Positions 1-8,248 of a stretch of DNA of 34,697 nt are shown one piece after another. The notes under the pieces were generated by a model. That model searched no databases. It was given only the letters and a program-made list of their open reading frames with translations, and had not been told where the DNA came from. Each line of letters begins with the position of its first letter. The stretch's first letter is position 1. The translations under genes and the position numbers were made by a program. This DNA is from CTSoil-075 sp964292325 (GTDB taxonomy: Bacteria > Bacillota > Negativicutes > DSM-13327). The DNA is taken from positions 1 to 34,697 of the forward strand of contig CAXYVG010000033.1 in assembly GCA_964292325.1 (NCBI GenBank), given 5' to 3'.

Positions 1-1368
1 GATGTTAGAAAAAGCGAGAGAGAGTATTGCCCAAGATGGAATGAAGTCAGAGGGCAGGATGGTACTGCTAACAGATGCTGTGCCGTGGGGTGCAGAATGG
101 CAAAAGACATTTAAGAGCAGTGACATCGTTATTTTTACCTGGATGGGCAGTGGTCTTGCTACTATATTCTTAAAAAAATCAGCTGAGTATTTACGTAAGC
201 AGAAGATTACCCATAGTATGCTGATTATCGATCCGAGCGCAGGCGAACTATCTTATGGCGTTTCAGCAGAAGACAAAGAGCAGATGCAAAAGTATCTATC
301 TTATGGCGGAATTGAAAATTTCAAGCAGTTTTGGTGTTGGTTAGCCCAGATGTATTGCCGGGAAATCATGACGGTGAAAGAGCCAGAACCTTTACTATGG
401 CATGGAATTTATCATCCACGGGCAGAGCGTCCCTTCACCGATTTGGCAGAATACCACGCGGAATTTTGTAAAACGGATAGGCCAACAATTGGACTGCTAT
501 TTTATCGTGATGAATGGGTTTGGGGTGATCTAGCTTATCAGACAGCCCTGGTAGAGGAAATAGAGAAGCAAGGGATGAATGCCCTGGCAGTTTTTTGTCA
601 ATATATGAGTAATCCTGAACTAGGTGCACCAGGTCTGCAAGAGACAATGTCTACTTTTTTTCAGCATGATGGAAAAGCTGGTATTGATGTTTTGCTCAAT
701 ACCGTTAAGTTTTCGATGACGGCTATGAAAGCCATTGATCAGGAATCTCTTAATGAACTAGGTGTACCTATTATACAGGCTTATACAATGTATCAGTCGC
801 GGGAAGAATGGAAACAGTCTATTGAAGGTATGACAGCTATGGAAATGGCGGTTAGCATTGCCATGCCGGAATTTGATGGGGTTCTTCACGGAGTGCCAGT
901 AGCTGGGCGGGAATATCAAGCTGATGGTAATGCGATCTTTCTTCCCATTGCGGAACGCATCAATATGATTGTACGCAAAGCAGGCAAATGGGCCAAATTG
1001 CGTAGCAAACCCAATAGGGAGAAAAAAATAGGTATCATTTTTCATAACTATCCACCTACGAATTCTAATATTGGCAGCGCTGCTGGCATGGATTCGCCAG
1101 AGAGTATTCGTCTTTTATTGGCGAAAATGCGTGAACTTGGCTATAAAATTGATAGTATTCCCGAAGACAGTCAGTCTTTCATGAATGAATTAATTGCCTT
1201 AAACAAACTGAGCCAGATAAACTGGACGCTGTCATGGAATTGATTCGAGACAAAGCAGCTGAGGCCAATTTGCTGGAAGATGTGCCAGAAGACGCGGCGC
1301 AACCTTTTGATGAGTTTGTGGGACGGCTACATGTGTATGTGACTGATAAGAAGTCATGTCCTATTTAG
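1..1368 (+). pseudogene. cobN: Decayed CobN-type chelatase large subunit (5' end outside window)
   Basis: Related along its length to the N-terminal ~415 residues of the intact CobN encoded at 12676-16392 (shared landmarks: SDIVI..WMG, DEWVWGD.AYQ, MPEFDGV.HGVP, HNYPP..SNIGSA.GMDSPES). The first readable Met aligns near residue 17 of that protein, so the true start lies upstream. Near 1195 similarity jumps from the MNELI segment directly to the segment KQTEPDKLDAVMELIRD, in another frame, which matches residues ~615-660 of the intact copy; that second frame stops at 1366-1368. The first frame stops at 1241-1243. About 610 bases are therefore missing, including the HxGTHGSLEW core, and the C-terminal ~570 residues are absent. 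The product cannot be a working chelatase subunit. Whether the 413-residue N-terminal part is still made is unknown. It heads the rSAM-cbiZ-AAA+ operon. Confidence 0.85.
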
Positions 1369-1392
1369 GTTGAAAAGAGTGGGAGGAAAACA

Positions 1393-2451
1393 GTGAGAAA
1401 AAACAATGAATGCAAAATGCTGATCCTAGGTCTGACAGGACAATGTAATTTTGCCTGCTCTTACTGTTACGCACATGAGCATCCGCAAGAACGTATGAGT
1501 CTAGCGATAGCCACTAAGGCTATTGAGATGGCTGCTCAAAGTGGCAAGCCCTTTGTATTGCAGTTTAGTGGTGGAGAACCGTTGTTGGCCTTTGATGTTA
1601 TGCAGGAGATTATTGGTTATGTGCATCAAAAGCGAATACCTGCGATTTTGCAGGTGCAGACAAATGGATCTATGATGGAACGTGATATGGCGATATATTT
1701 ACGGGATGCCAAGGTGGGGGTGGGCGTCAGTTTAGACGGTAGGCCTCAGCAAAATGATATTCACCGTCGATTACCGTCAGGCGAGGGAACGAGCCCGTTG
1801 ATTCTGCGTGGTATACAGGTTCTAGCCCAAGCAGGAGTGGAGATTGGCATTACTTGTGTTGTAACCGATCGCAATGTAAGACAATTATCAGGCATAGTGG
1901 AAATGGCTTATTACTTAGGTAATGTGAGAAAAATCGGTTTTGACCTGCTGCGTGCTCAGGGCCGTGGTGTAGGGATTAAGGCGGCAGATGCCCAAGATCT
2001 GGAAGAAGGGCTACAACAGGTACTGATGACAGCACGCCGCTTAGAACAGCAGACTGGCAAGAAATTGGTGTTTTCTCATACTGAGCGTGTAAAAAGCTTA
2101 GAGTGCAAAAGTCTCACAGGTTTTGCCCACTGCCATGCGATGAATGGAGAGGCGGCTTTTGTTGATGCAAAGGGTGAGATCTATGCGTGTGCGTCTTTAG
2201 CTGGAGCTTCTGAATTTCGGTTGGGTACTGTAAAAGAGGATATTGATTTGTTTAAGCAGCAGAAAATTGGCATCTTGATAAAGGAAAGTATGGAGTTTTG
2301 CCCAGTATGTCCCTCTTTTTCCTTGTGTGGTGGTGCTTGTTTTGCTCGTTGGTATGGAGCCAATGCTGCTGGTATGCCTTATCTGCCGGAATGTATGCTG
2401 AAAAATGTTTTTATTGAGGACTATAAGAAACGAAAGGAGGCGACAATATGA
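1393..2451 (+). CDS. Radical SAM/SPASM-domain protein, peptide- or corrinoid-pathway associated
   Basis: A 352-residue radical SAM enzyme. The 4Fe-4S/SAM motif is C18xxxC22xxC25 (CNFACSYC), followed by the SAM-contact motif FSGGEPL (~58-64), VQTNG and GVSLDG. The C-terminal part carries a SPASM-like Cys set (CHAMNGE, IYACASL, CPVCPSFSLCGGAC, PECMLKN) expected to bind auxiliary Fe-S clusters, as in peptide-maturing rSAM enzymes. GTG start at 1393 chosen because GGGAGG lies at 1381-1386. It overlaps cbiZ by an ATGA (2448-2451), so the two are translationally coupled. I recall a family of rSAM peptide maturases found beside cobaltochelatase-like genes (CbpB), and this may be one, but I see no short Cys-rich precursor gene in the window. 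Substrate unknown; the location argues for a role in corrinoid or metal handling. Cytoplasmic. Confidence 0.85.
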   Translation: MRKNNECKMLILGLTGQCNFACSYCYAHEHPQERMSLAIATKAIEMAAQSGKPFVLQFSGGEPLLAFDVMQEIIGYVHQKRIPAILQVQTNGSMMERDMAIYLRDAKVGVGVSLDGRPQQNDIHRRLPSGEGTSPLILRGIQVLAQAGVEIGITCVVTDRNVRQLSGIVEMAYYLGNVRKIGFDLLRAQGRGVGIKAADAQDLEEGLQQVLMTARRLEQQTGKKLVFSHTERVKSLECKSLTGFAHCHAMNGEAAFVDAKGEIYACASLAGASEFRLGTVKEDIDLFKQQKIGILIKESMEFCPVCPSFSLCGGACFARWYGANAAGMPYLPECMLKNVFIEDYKKRKEATI

Positions 2452-3530
2452 AACTATACACGTTGTCAACAGGTGATCAGGTGTATCGCTACTACAAGTC
2501 AATTGTTATTTTGTTTGATGGCCCTCGCAAAGTTCTCAGTACGTCGATATTGAATGGTGGGTACCGTGAAGACCTGACCTCTATATTTAATCACGACTGC
2601 AATCCAGGTGCTGGTATGGCTTGTGCGCTGCGTGCTCCTACTTATGAACAGCACATGCAACTGGTGGCTGGAGAACTTGGTCTTGCAGTGGACAAGACAT
2701 CAGGAATAGCTACGGCTGCTTCTATGGACAATGTGGCGATACGCGTAGAATCATATGAAAATTTGACCGTTACGGCCATTGTTACCGGTGGGATAGAAGT
2801 AAATGGCGGTCGGGTAGGCGATCCTGCAACTTATTATCAACCCATTGACAAGACGGCTCCTTACAAGCCAGGGACAATTAACATTATGCTAGTTATTGAT
2901 GCTGATGTACCACCTGGGATACTGGCTAGAGCATTGGTAACATGCACCGAGGCTAAAACAGCAGCACTGCAAGAGTTGATGGCAGGCAGTAACTACTCAT
3001 CGGGTCTGGCGACAGGGTCAGGTACTGATAGTACGATTGTGGTGGCTAATCCAGCATCACCGCTGTATTTTGAAGGTGCGGGCAAACATTCTAAACTAGG
3101 TGAATTGATTGGTCGCTCGGTGAAGGAAGCTGTTAAAGAGGCTTTGTTCTTACAGACGGGGTTAGCGCCAGAGTATCAGCATAGTGCTTTACGCCGTTTA
3201 AAGAGATATGGTATTACGGAAGAAAAACTCTGGAGTGGGTACCTACTTAGAAAAAAAGATGTTGTCAAAGCAAAGTTCCTTGATTGTTTATATCGTTTTG
3301 AACAGGAAGATTGCTTTGTTACCTACACGTCTTTATATATTCATTTATTGGATCAACAGGATTGGGGGCTACTTTCAGATGATGAAGTTCGTGAAGCAGG
3401 CAAGGAAATAATAGATATAATGAGTAAAACATACGGTCTCAAGGCCTTATTAATTACCGATACTATGGATTTCCTTAGTATCTGGGAAACCGTTCTTTTA
3501 GATATACTGGATAGTAAATTTGAAAAATAA
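2448..3530 (+). CDS. cbiZ: Adenosylcobinamide amidohydrolase CbiZ with C-terminal extension
   Basis: CbiZ cleaves the aminopropanol side chain from adenosylcobinamide (and in some species from pseudo-B12), giving adenosylcobyric acid that re-enters synthesis; it is a salvage and remodelling enzyme of archaea and some bacteria. The family pattern is clear in residues ~30-230: VTGGIEVNGGRVGDP, PGTINIMLVIDADV, a CTEAKTAALQELM helix (~165) and the SGLATGSGTDSTIVVA segment (~180-200). At 360 residues it is longer than the usual ~220-240-residue catalytic domain: residues ~235-360 form an extra, mostly helical-looking region I do not recognise. SD AAAGGAGG sits just before the ATG, which overlaps the rSAM stop codon. 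The next gene follows after 12 bases. Cytoplasmic. Confidence 0.88.
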   Translation: MKLYTLSTGDQVYRYYKSIVILFDGPRKVLSTSILNGGYREDLTSIFNHDCNPGAGMACALRAPTYEQHMQLVAGELGLAVDKTSGIATAASMDNVAIRVESYENLTVTAIVTGGIEVNGGRVGDPATYYQPIDKTAPYKPGTINIMLVIDADVPPGILARALVTCTEAKTAALQELMAGSNYSSGLATGSGTDSTIVVANPASPLYFEGAGKHSKLGELIGRSVKEAVKEALFLQTGLAPEYQHSALRRLKRYGITEEKLWSGYLLRKKDVVKAKFLDCLYRFEQEDCFVTYTSLYIHLLDQQDWGLLSDDEVREAGKEIIDIMSKTYGLKALLITDTMDFLSIWETVLLDILDSKFEK

Positions 3531-3542
3531 AGGAGATTCATT

Positions 3543-4565
3543 ATGCGAACAGGTGTTTATCCATTTACTGCAATTGTTGGTCAGGAAGATATGAAATTGG
3601 CTCTTATTCTCAATGTTATTAACCCCGCTTTAGGTGGAGTACTAATAAAAGGTGAGAAAGGAACAGCGAAATCTACAGCTGTGCGTGCACTGGCCGATTT
3701 ACTTCCTGCAATGGAAGCGGTTAAAAAATGTTCCTTTCGTTGTGATCCTAAGGATCTTCATCATATGTGCGAAGCGTGTCTGCAAAAAAATAAAGGGGAA
3801 GCACTTGCTGTGCAATCAGTGAAAATGAAAGTGGTTGAATTACCCGTTAGTGCAACAGAAGATAGGGTTGTTGGAACACTTGATATCGAGCATGCCATCA
3901 AATGTGGAGAAAAGAAATTCGAGCCTGGTATCTTGGCTCAGGCCAATCGTAATATTTTATATGTAGATGAAATCAATTTACTCGATGACCATGTTGTAGA
4001 TGTGCTACTGGATGCGGCTGCCATGGGAGTCAATACTGTGGAGCGGGAAGGCGTGTCATACTCTCATCCAGCACGGTTTATTTTGGTTGGTACTATGAAT
4101 CCTGAAGAAGGTGACATTAGACCACAACTTCTTGACCGCTTTGCACTTTCCGTTACAGTGTCTGGTGAACACCAACCAGAGCAAAGAGTAGAAGTCATTA
4201 AACGTCGCCTAGCTTATGAACAAGATTCAGATGTTTTTTCCAGTAACTATCAACAGGAACAAGATCAACTAGGCAACGCCATTATGCAGGCACATCGGTT
4301 GCTACCAGAGGTCACAATTGCCGATGAACTGCTTACATTAGTTGCAAACATGGCGATTAAACTGGATGTAGATGGACATCGCGCTGATATTACTGTCATC
4401 AAAGCAGCACTTACCTTGGCAGCATTTGATGGTCGAAGCAGCGTAACGGCTGACGACATCAAGACAGCAGCTAAGCTGGCCTTGCCACATCGTATGAGAC
4501 GACGTCCATTTGAAGAAGGTGTACTCAATTGGGAAACTGTAGAGGCTATTTTTCAGGAGCAATAA
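3543..4565 (+). CDS. Magnesium-chelatase subunit I-like AAA+ ATPase
   Basis: A 340-residue AAA+ ATPase of the ChlI/BchI type, the motor that together with a D-like subunit powers metal insertion by a CobN/ChlH large subunit. Walker A is GEKGTAKST (~37-45), Walker B is ILYVDEINLL (~138-147), sensor 1 is the VGTMNPEEGD stretch and the arginine finger is in LLDRFAL. A Cys-containing insert (CSFRCDP...CEACL, ~60-80) between Walker A and the next strand is typical for bacterial BchI-like proteins. SD AAGGAGA at ~3531-3537 precedes ATG 3543. Followed after 14 bases by the D-like gene. The large subunit of this operon is broken (see 1-1368), so the likely partner is the CobN at 12676. Because a CobN partner is present rather than ChlH or pigment genes, chlorophyll synthesis is not implied. 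Confidence 0.9.
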   Translation: MRTGVYPFTAIVGQEDMKLALILNVINPALGGVLIKGEKGTAKSTAVRALADLLPAMEAVKKCSFRCDPKDLHHMCEACLQKNKGEALAVQSVKMKVVELPVSATEDRVVGTLDIEHAIKCGEKKFEPGILAQANRNILYVDEINLLDDHVVDVLLDAAAMGVNTVEREGVSYSHPARFILVGTMNPEEGDIRPQLLDRFALSVTVSGEHQPEQRVEVIKRRLAYEQDSDVFSSNYQQEQDQLGNAIMQAHRLLPEVTIADELLTLVANMAIKLDVDGHRADITVIKAALTLAAFDGRSSVTADDIKTAAKLALPHRMRRRPFEEGVLNWETVEAIFQEQ

Positions 4566-4579
4566 CTAGGAGGCGCAAT

Positions 4580-6520
4580 ATGAGTAAAGTGAGTTTTTTC
4601 CCTTTTGTAGCGGTGGTCGGTCAAGAAGATGTGAAAGAAGCACTTTTAATTGCTCTGACTAATCCTAAGGCAGGCGGCGTTTTGGTTGCTGGTGAAAAAG
4701 GAAGCGCCAAGTCAAGTCTAGTGCGAGCTTTGGCACAAATTATTCCAGATCAAAAAGTAATTGATTTGCCTTTAAATGCGACAGAAGATATGGTATTTGG
4801 CCATATTGATCTTGAACATGCTGTACTACGTGGTGAAAAAATGTTTTCGCCGGGCATTCTTGGCAGAGCCCATGGGCAGGTGCTTTATGTTGATGAAATT
4901 AATTTATTGCGGCAGGAGATTGTAACAAGTATACTGAATACCGCTGATCGCGGGGTGAATGCTGTAGAACGGGAAGGCATTTCTTATCAACATGAAGCCA
5001 AGTTTACGCTGATCGGTACGATGAATCCAGAAGAAGGTACCTTGACTTCGTCGATACTTGACCGCTTTGGTATGTTTGCATCTGTCAGTCGGGAGATGGA
5101 TTGCATTGCTAGAACGGAAATCATGCGGCGCGTCTTGGCCTATGAGAAGGATCCAAAATTATTTTGTCAGCAGTATCAAGAGGCTACGAACGAACTGATA
5201 AATAGCCTGCAAACAGCCCAAAAACTGCTTGGTACCATAATAGTCAGTAATGCCATGATTGAACTGACAGCGCAATATTGCATGAAAGCGAATGTAGCTG
5301 GACACCGGGCGGAATTGTATTTAATTGAAGCGGCCAAAGCCATTGCTGCCTTGGCTGGGCGGGATTATCTATTGCCTGCTGACATGGAACGAGCAGCTTT
5401 TTTCATACTCCCCCATCGTATGCGTCAGGAAGAAAGTCAGCCGCCGCAACCCAAAGAGCAAGAGAACGACCAGACAGATGAGCAGACGGATGAACAAAGT
5501 GATGATCCAAATCCTGCCCCCAATAATGAGCAAAAGGAAAATCAACCACCCCCACCTGACAATTCGTCACCAGATTCATCACCGGATAACCAAGATGACA
5601 ATGATGCTGAGAGGGATGAATCAGAAGGGCAAAACCAAGAACAGTCTGAACCCAATCATAATGCTGAGGCTCAAGAGGGAATATCAGATATTGATACCGC
5701 TTTTTCTAATGCAAAAATGGCTGTTACTTTGCCCCAAGATCGTCAGCTTAGGCAAAGCAGTGGTAAACGCAGTCTGACTCGTACCGATCTGCATCAGGGA
5801 CGTTATGTCCGGTCTTGCATACCTAAAGGGAAATTGACTGATTTGGCATTTGATGCAACTCTTAGGGCGGCTGCTCCCTATCAGCGATTGCGTGCAAAAG
5901 GAACATGCTGCATGAGCATTCAGCAAGAAGATTTACGGCAGAAAGTGCGGGAAAAACGTATTGGTAATACTTTTTTATTTGTTGTCGATGCCAGCGGATC
6001 CATGGGGGCACGCGAGCGGATGCGGGCTGTAAAAGGCGCAATTTTTTCCATGCTACAAGATGCATATCAAAAAAGGGATCAGGTCGGTTTAATCGCCTTT
6101 CGGCGGCAGACAGCAGAGGTGTTACTGCCAGTTACCCGCAGTGTAGATTTAGCGCAGAAATGTTTACAACAATTGCCGACAGGTGGGAAAACACCGTTGG
6201 CAGAAGGTTTGGCGACAGCTTTTTCTGTACTCACGTCCATGCGAAAAAAAGAACGAGAAATGCAGCCCATTGTAGTGCTAATTACAGATGGCAGAACCAA
6301 TCGGAGTGTGAATGGTTCTGGTGATGCCATTGCGGATGCTATGACGATGGCGGGAAAAATCAGACTATCTGGTGTTTCTAGCGTAGTCATTGATACAGAA
6401 ACAGATTTTATTAAGCTCGGAATTGCGCGAACAGTAGCCCAAAAGATGGGTGCCACATATTATCCTTTGCAAGAATTATCTGGTCAAAAAATTCTTCAGA
6501 TTGTGCAAAATCTGCAATAA
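4580..6520 (+). CDS. Magnesium/cobalt-chelatase subunit D-like protein (AAA+ plus VWA)
   Basis: A 646-residue protein with three parts: an AAA+ domain (~1-280; Walker A GEKGSAKSS, Walker B VLYVDEINLL, arginine finger LDRFGMF), a Pro/Gln/Asp/Glu/Asn-rich acidic linker (~285-370), and a C-terminal VWA domain with a complete MIDAS set: DASGS at ~470, the Thr of GGKTPLAEG at ~537 and the Asp of ITDGRTN at ~567. This is the ChlD/BchD layout; the subunit bridges the I-like hexamer and the large CobN subunit. Unlike many ChlD proteins the Walker motifs look intact, so it may hydrolyse ATP itself. Start: ATG 4580 has a good SD (AGGAGG, 4568-4573); an in-frame ATG at 4529 lies inside the previous gene without an SD and was rejected. 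Last gene of the left operon. Confidence 0.9.
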   Translation: MSKVSFFPFVAVVGQEDVKEALLIALTNPKAGGVLVAGEKGSAKSSLVRALAQIIPDQKVIDLPLNATEDMVFGHIDLEHAVLRGEKMFSPGILGRAHGQVLYVDEINLLRQEIVTSILNTADRGVNAVEREGISYQHEAKFTLIGTMNPEEGTLTSSILDRFGMFASVSREMDCIARTEIMRRVLAYEKDPKLFCQQYQEATNELINSLQTAQKLLGTIIVSNAMIELTAQYCMKANVAGHRAELYLIEAAKAIAALAGRDYLLPADMERAAFFILPHRMRQEESQPPQPKEQENDQTDEQTDEQSDDPNPAPNNEQKENQPPPPDNSSPDSSPDNQDDNDAERDESEGQNQEQSEPNHNAEAQEGISDIDTAFSNAKMAVTLPQDRQLRQSSGKRSLTRTDLHQGRYVRSCIPKGKLTDLAFDATLRAAAPYQRLRAKGTCCMSIQQEDLRQKVREKRIGNTFLFVVDASGSMGARERMRAVKGAIFSMLQDAYQKRDQVGLIAFRRQTAEVLLPVTRSVDLAQKCLQQLPTGGKTPLAEGLATAFSVLTSMRKKEREMQPIVVLITDGRTNRSVNGSGDAIADAMTMAGKIRLSGVSSVVIDTETDFIKLGIARTVAQKMGATYYPLQELSGQKILQIVQNLQ

Positions 6521-6604
6521 ATGTTAGATGAATAGAGGCGTTAGAATGATTTTAAATTTGACTAGCATATATTTGCTGTTCCCAACTGTATTTGTAGTAG
6601 CTGG

Positions 6605-6634
6605 TTGACATTCTATGGTAATCAATATTATGAT
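6605..6634 (+). promoter_or_regulatory. Candidate sigma-A promoter for cbiK
   Basis: TTGACA at 6605-6610 and TATGAT at 6629-6634, spaced 18 bases. It lies 85 bases past the D-like gene and upstream of the 6744-6775 terminator, so a transcript from here must read through that hairpin to reach cbiK. Confidence 0.5.
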
Positions 6635-6743
6635 TAATATGTAAAAATAATTAAATAATGATGAATCGCCGATTGTGCCCAGGGGTGATGGGAGGGGGAT
6701 GTAGTTGTAAACAGTTTATTGATTAAAATGAGCTATTTTTGTG
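6635..6743 (+). other. Leader-like stretch upstream of cbiK, no known RNA class recognised
   Basis: Non-coding. It holds a G-rich block (GGGAGGGGG around 6690-6698) that could pair with CCTTCC (6746-6751) in the 5' arm of the following terminator, which would make it a possible antiterminator. I could not match it to the cobalamin, NiCo or other riboswitch consensus from memory. Function unproven. Confidence 0.25.
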
Positions 6744-6775
6744 AACCTTCCTTTGACACAGAGGAAGGTTTTTTT
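6744..6775 (+). terminator. Intrinsic terminator between the chelatase operon and cbiK
   Basis: Stem AACCTTCCT (6744-6752) / AGGAAGGTT (6762-6770), 9 perfect pairs with a 9-base loop, followed by T6771-T6775. It ends the upstream operon and may also act as an attenuator for cbiK, since a promoter-like sequence precedes it. Confidence 0.8.
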
Positions 6776-6827
6776 GCTGTGAACGTACTTAACGTCATTA
6801 ATTTTAATTTTGAAAGGAAGATGTATA

Positions 6828-7703
6828 ATGAGTAAAAAAGCAATTTTAGTAGTCAGTTTTGGTACCGCTTATCTGGATGCGTTGCAAAAATCCATTGGGA
6901 GTACAGAGGAGAGCTTTAGAACTGCATTTCCAGAATATGATGTGCGTCGTGCTTTTACCTCACAAGCTGTGATTGAAAAATTAGCCGAGAAATATGATGT
7001 GCAAGTGGATGGCGTCGGAGAGGCTCTGGAAAAGTTAGCGACAGAAGGTTTTGAAGAAGTATATATTCAGCCTCTCTATTTAGTGGCTGATAAAACATAT
7101 ACTCATATTAAGGAATATGTTATTAAACTTGCGCACGACAAAGATAAAAAGTTTAAAAAAATAACAATGGGTCGCCCACTCTTACTTTCCATGGGTATTA
7201 AGGATCATCCCGATGACTATAACATTGTGATTGAAGCCATGAAAACACAAATCCCTGAATTAGGGAGTCATAAAGCCGTTGTCTTGATGTGCAATGGCAG
7301 TCATCAAATGGAATATTCTGTTTTACAATTGAAATTAGCAGATGCCGGTATCAAAAATGCTTTTGTATATACTGCAGAAGGGTATCCAAGTTTAGAAGGA
7401 GTGATACGACAACTCAAAGAAACTCAAATTAAAGAAGTTGTATTAGCACCATTTTTATTGGTAGCCAGTGAACATGTGATTCAGTATATTGCAAGTGATA
7501 AGGCGGATTCTGCTAAATCAAAACTAGAAGCAGAAGGGTATACAGTGAGTGTATATACAAGTGGTTTAGGTGAGAGTCCTGCAGTGCAAGCTATTTACGT
7601 CCAACATCTAAAGGATGCTTTGCGGGCGATGGAAATGCATCATGGACATCATAGAAAGCCAGCTCATGGTGAGCAAAAGGTTGCACATCATGGTCATAAA
7701 TAG
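6828..7703 (+). CDS. cbiK: Sirohydrochlorin cobaltochelatase CbiK-like, His-rich tail
   Basis: A 291-residue class-II chelatase that in the family puts Co2+ into sirohydrochlorin, the first committed step of anaerobic B12 synthesis. Family landmarks: ILVVSFGTAY at the N-terminus, QPLYLVADKTYTHIKEY, GRPLL, TAEGYPSLEGVI with the metal ligand E184, and PFLLVASEHVIQYIASD with H216. The third ligand normally sits in a GHG motif; here that site reads MCNGSH, so the usual His is replaced by Asn156, with His159 nearby. The last 24 residues contain 8 His (HHGHH, HH, HGH), a probable metal-storage tail. No signal peptide, hence cytoplasmic. ATG 6828 is chosen, with SD GAAAGGAAG at 6812-6820; an upstream in-frame TTG at 6810 overlaps that SD and was rejected. 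Monocistronic: no gene follows before RS1. Confidence 0.88.
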   Translation: MSKKAILVVSFGTAYLDALQKSIGSTEESFRTAFPEYDVRRAFTSQAVIEKLAEKYDVQVDGVGEALEKLATEGFEEVYIQPLYLVADKTYTHIKEYVIKLAHDKDKKFKKITMGRPLLLSMGIKDHPDDYNIVIEAMKTQIPELGSHKAVVLMCNGSHQMEYSVLQLKLADAGIKNAFVYTAEGYPSLEGVIRQLKETQIKEVVLAPFLLVASEHVIQYIASDKADSAKSKLEAEGYTVSVYTSGLGESPAVQAIYVQHLKDALRAMEMHHGHHRKPAHGEQKVAHHGHK

Positions 7704-7827
7704 TGATTAGCTTAAAAAATATATAACACGCTAAGTCTTTTACAGGCAATCGCTTATTGTCGGCAGATAAACGATATAGATGCAATGTACTTAGTAGGTC
7801 ATATAGAGTTGCAATTTCATATTATTG

Positions 7828-8020
7828 AGATAGGTGCCCACAAGGGCTTAATAGGGAAGACCGGTGTAATACCGGCGCGGTCCCGCCACTGTAATGGGGA
7901 GTAGATTCCAAGTTATACCACTGAGGCGTTAGCCTTGGGAAGGTTTGGATGAGCTATGATCCTAAGTCAGGAGAACTGCCTATTTAACAATCACCATTTT
8001 TAACCCACGAGCGATGGGGA
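7828..8020 (+). ncRNA. Cobalamin riboswitch RS1
   Basis: Typical adenosylcobalamin aptamer: TAGGTGCCC, AGGGCTTAATAGGGAA, the CGCGGTCCCGCCACTGTAAT core at ~7876-7895, CCTTGGGAAGG, and the B12 box AAGTCAGGAGAACTGCCT at 7964-7981, then the CCCACGAGCGATGGG hairpin that makes the kissing loop. It controls the TonB receptor at 8249. No convincing promoter was found in 7704-7827. By sequence it groups with RS4 (ACCGG...CCGGCGCGG, ATGGGGAG) and not with RS2/3/5. Confidence 0.97.
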
Positions 8021-8056
8021 GGGGATTTAAGTACATAGTATTGTAGTGTAGTTATT

Positions 8057-8084
8057 TCCCGGCGTATTTTACGTCGGGATTTTT
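8057..8084 (+). terminator. RS1 expression-platform terminator
   Basis: TCCCGGCGT (8057-8065) / ACGTCGGGA (8071-8079), 9 pairs with one G-U, then T8080-T8084. Expected to form when B12 is bound and stop transcription before the receptor gene. Confidence 0.85.
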
Positions 8085-8112
8085 ATTTGCGATATACGAT
8101 ATGGGCTTATTT

Positions 8113-8148
8113 AAATCTCCTGCTTATGGCTAGGAGATTTATTTTTTT
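8113..8148 (+). terminator. Second hairpin-terminator after RS1
   Basis: AAATCTCC (8113-8120) / GGAGATTT (8133-8140) followed by A and seven T. A second hairpin of this kind follows each of the five riboswitches in the window. Confidence 0.75.
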
Positions 8149-8248
8149 GCGTGGGAAATCAGAAAAAATAAAAGAATAAACAATATTGTGGAGAGGGGTA
8201 TTTAGATTGAAGAAAAAATGACTTACAAAGTCAGTTTTATGGAGAAAA

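Noticed and set aside
1229..1368. Short frame starting MELIRDKAAEANLLEDV, considered as a precursor peptide for the radical SAM enzyme
   Set aside because: It aligns with residues ~630-670 of the intact CobN and continues upstream in the same frame as CobN sequence, so it is part of the cobN remnant.
3543..6520. Bacteriochlorophyll-type magnesium chelatase
   Set aside because: No pigment genes or ChlH; the only large subunits are CobN-type and the neighbours are corrinoid genes.
6546..6608. 20-codon hydrophobic mini-ORF after the D-like gene, with a GAGG upstream
   Set aside because: Too short to judge and no family; could be chance in AT-rich spacer DNA.
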